Shown one piece after another: positions 63,004 to 64,000 of a stretch of 64,000 nucleotides of DNA. The translations under genes and the position numbers were made by a program. This DNA comes from Microvirga lotononidis (GTDB taxonomy: Bacteria > Pseudomonadota > Alphaproteobacteria > Rhizobiales > Beijerinckiaceae). The stretch lies in the NCBI RefSeq assembly GCF_034627025.1, contig NZ_CP141049.1, positions 186,001-250,000 on the forward strand, in the 5' to 3' direction. The notes under the pieces are model-generated. The model was not told the DNA's origin, did no database searches, and saw nothing but the letters and a program-made list of their open reading frames with translations. The stretch's first letter is position 1. Each line of letters begins with the position of its first letter.

Positions 63004-64000
63004 TCAGTCGAGCGTCTGCCGAAACCGCAGAACGGCGATGATCATCGCCGCCAGTGTGAAGGCGGCGAGCGCCAGCACGTCGACCTGAAGATCCATAAAG
63101 CCAGCCCCTTTCAGCATGACGCCGCGCACGATGCGCAGGTAGTGGGTCAGGGGCAGGATCTCGCCGATGGTCTGCGCCCACACCGGCATGCCGCGGAACG
63201 GGAACATAAATCCTGAGAGCAGCATGTTCGGAAGAAAGAAGAAGAACGACATCTGCATCGCCTGGAGCTGGCTCGTGGCGATGGTCGAGAAGGTGTAGCC
63301 CACTGACAGGTTGGCCAGGATGAACAACAGCGTCAGCGCTACGAGAACCGGGAGGCTGCCGATGATGGGCACGCCGAAGAGAATCTTGGCGGCCCCGAGG
63401 ATCAACCCCGCCTGCATGCTGCCAATTGCCAGGTAAGGGCCAATCTTTCCCAGCATGATCTCGACGGGGCGGATCGGCATGGCAAGCAGGCTCTCCATAG
63501 TGCCGCGCTCAACCTCCCGCGTGACCGAGAGCGCCGTGAAGATCAGCATGGTCAGCGTCAGGATTGTGCCCATGAGGCCGGGTACAATGTTGAGGCGTGT
63601 CTCGCCGGCCGGGTTGTAGCGGCGGTGAATGCGTAATTCGTAGGGCAGGGGCTTCGGCGCGAGATTAGCCACCGATCCGGTGAGCTCGCGAGAGAAGACG
63701 CTCGATGATAGACCCTGTAAGGCCGACACCGCGCCTCCGGCCGCCACGGGGTCGCTCGCATCCGCGATCACCAGCACGGCGGGGCGTTCGCCGCGGATCA
63801 GGTCGCGGCCGAAATGGGCCGGGATCTGCACGCCGAACTGGACCCGGCCCGACAGGATGAGATGATCGAGCTCCTCCTCGCTCGCAGCGCTCGCCTGGAT
63901 GTCGAAATATTCGCTCACCTGCATGGCCGCCAGAAAGGAGCGTGCAAAAGAGCTCTCGTCCTGAATCAGTACTGCGGTCGGCAGGTGTTTGGGGTCGGTA
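63004..64000 (-). CDS. ABC-2 type permease (YhhJ/YbhR-like), partial
   Basis: The frame is open from the right window edge to the stop at 63004 (about 332 codons seen). The extracellular domain is visible (KHLPTAVLIQDESSFARSF, FDIQASAASEEELDHLILSGRVQFGVQIPAHFGRDLIRG) and then the membrane part (GTILTLTMLIFTALSVTREVERGTMESLLAMPIRPVEIMLGK, FFFFLPNMLLSGFMFPFRGMPVWAQTIGEILPLTHYLRIVRGVMLKG). Such permeases work with an ATPase and an HlyD-like periplasmic adaptor, often as drug or metal exporters; these partners would lie outside the window. An internal ATG at 63924 is not the true start. Confidence 0.9.
   Translation of the reverse strand, partial: TDPKHLPTAVLIQDESSFARSFLAAMQVSEYFDIQASAASEEELDHLILSGRVQFGVQIPAHFGRDLIRGERPAVLVIADASDPVAAGGAVSALQGLSSSVFSRELTGSVANLAPKPLPYELRIHRRYNPAGETRLNIVPGLMGTILTLTMLIFTALSVTREVERGTMESLLAMPIRPVEIMLGKIGPYLAIGSMQAGLILGAAKILFGVPIIGSLPVLVALTLLFILANLSVGYTFSTIATSQLQAMQMSFFFFLPNMLLSGFMFPFRGMPVWAQTIGEILPLTHYLRIVRGVMLKGAGFMDLQVDVLALAAFTLAAMIIAVLRFRQTLD

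Overview
The window looks like DNA from a facultatively methylotrophic alphaproteobacterium of the Hyphomicrobiales, most like the Methylobacteriaceae (Methylobacterium or Microvirga type). The reasons are high G+C, a lanthanide-type methanol dehydrogenase (XoxF) with its cytochrome and XoxJ, glutathione-linked formaldehyde oxidation, an NAD-linked FdsGBA formate dehydrogenase, an Omp25-like porin, a DUF6894 protein, repAB-type partition genes and RHE_PE00001-type (DUF1612 plus HTH) proteins. Genus is inferred from gene content only.

Region 1 (1-18.6 kb) is a compact C1-oxidation island. The minus strand carries fdsG-fdsB-fdsA (fdsA leaves the window at its left edge), gfa, frmA, two small secreted proteins and a NitT/TauT-type ABC importer. 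The plus strand carries an ABC ATPase, an ABC-2 permease and an exported protein of the kind that accompanies PQQ alcohol dehydrogenases. Back on the minus strand are a periplasmic binder, a YVTN propeller protein, a small exported protein, xoxF, xoxG and xoxJ. Together they describe methanol to formaldehyde (XoxF/XoxG, periplasm), formaldehyde to S-hydroxymethylglutathione and its oxidation (Gfa, FrmA), and formate to CO2 with NADH (Fds). S-formylglutathione hydrolase is not in the window.

Region 2 (18.6-26.9 kb) is scarred accessory DNA. It holds fused remnants of two IS families, an intact IS5-like element that cuts a GH15 glycosidase just after its start, an SDR gene, a frameshifted RHE_PE00001-type gene, a Phd/PIN toxin-antitoxin pair, a serine recombinase and a P1-family peptidase. 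Region 3 (26.9-32.5 kb) is a plasmid-style partition locus: repA and repB without repC, with four copies of a 16-bp palindrome around them. It is followed by an intact RHE_PE00001-type gene in the opposite orientation to the broken copy.

Region 4 (32.7-41.5 kb) holds a NUP-family protein, a class III cyclase, a HigA-like regulator overlapping a two-domain KaiC-like ATPase, an HWE-type histidine kinase, an IS6 remnant, an IS630 element and an AraC/GyrI regulator. Region 5 (41.5-52 kb) has two giant autotransporters on either side of an Omp25-like porin. Their barrel-coding ends share a 776-bp block in which I found no difference.

Region 6 (52.4-60.3 kb) is the least conventional. It contains three broken genes (NAD kinase, an amber-interrupted methyltransferase, a frameshifted carbon-nitrogen hydrolase) with a GNAT, a NUDIX hydrolase, a 423-residue leucyl-tRNA-synthetase-like protein lacking the editing domain, a PCMT-type methyltransferase, an AAC(3)-type acetyltransferase and a TmrB-like P-loop protein. 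A short ORF with three Leu codons and a terminator-like hairpin precede the synthetase-like gene. I consider this the best candidate for an undescribed system, though part of it may be decaying. Region 7 (60.3-64 kb) has small exported or unknown proteins, a TetR/flavodoxin-like oxidoreductase divergent pair with a clear operator candidate, and an ABC-2 permease that leaves the right edge. I found no tRNA, rRNA or CRISPR array.
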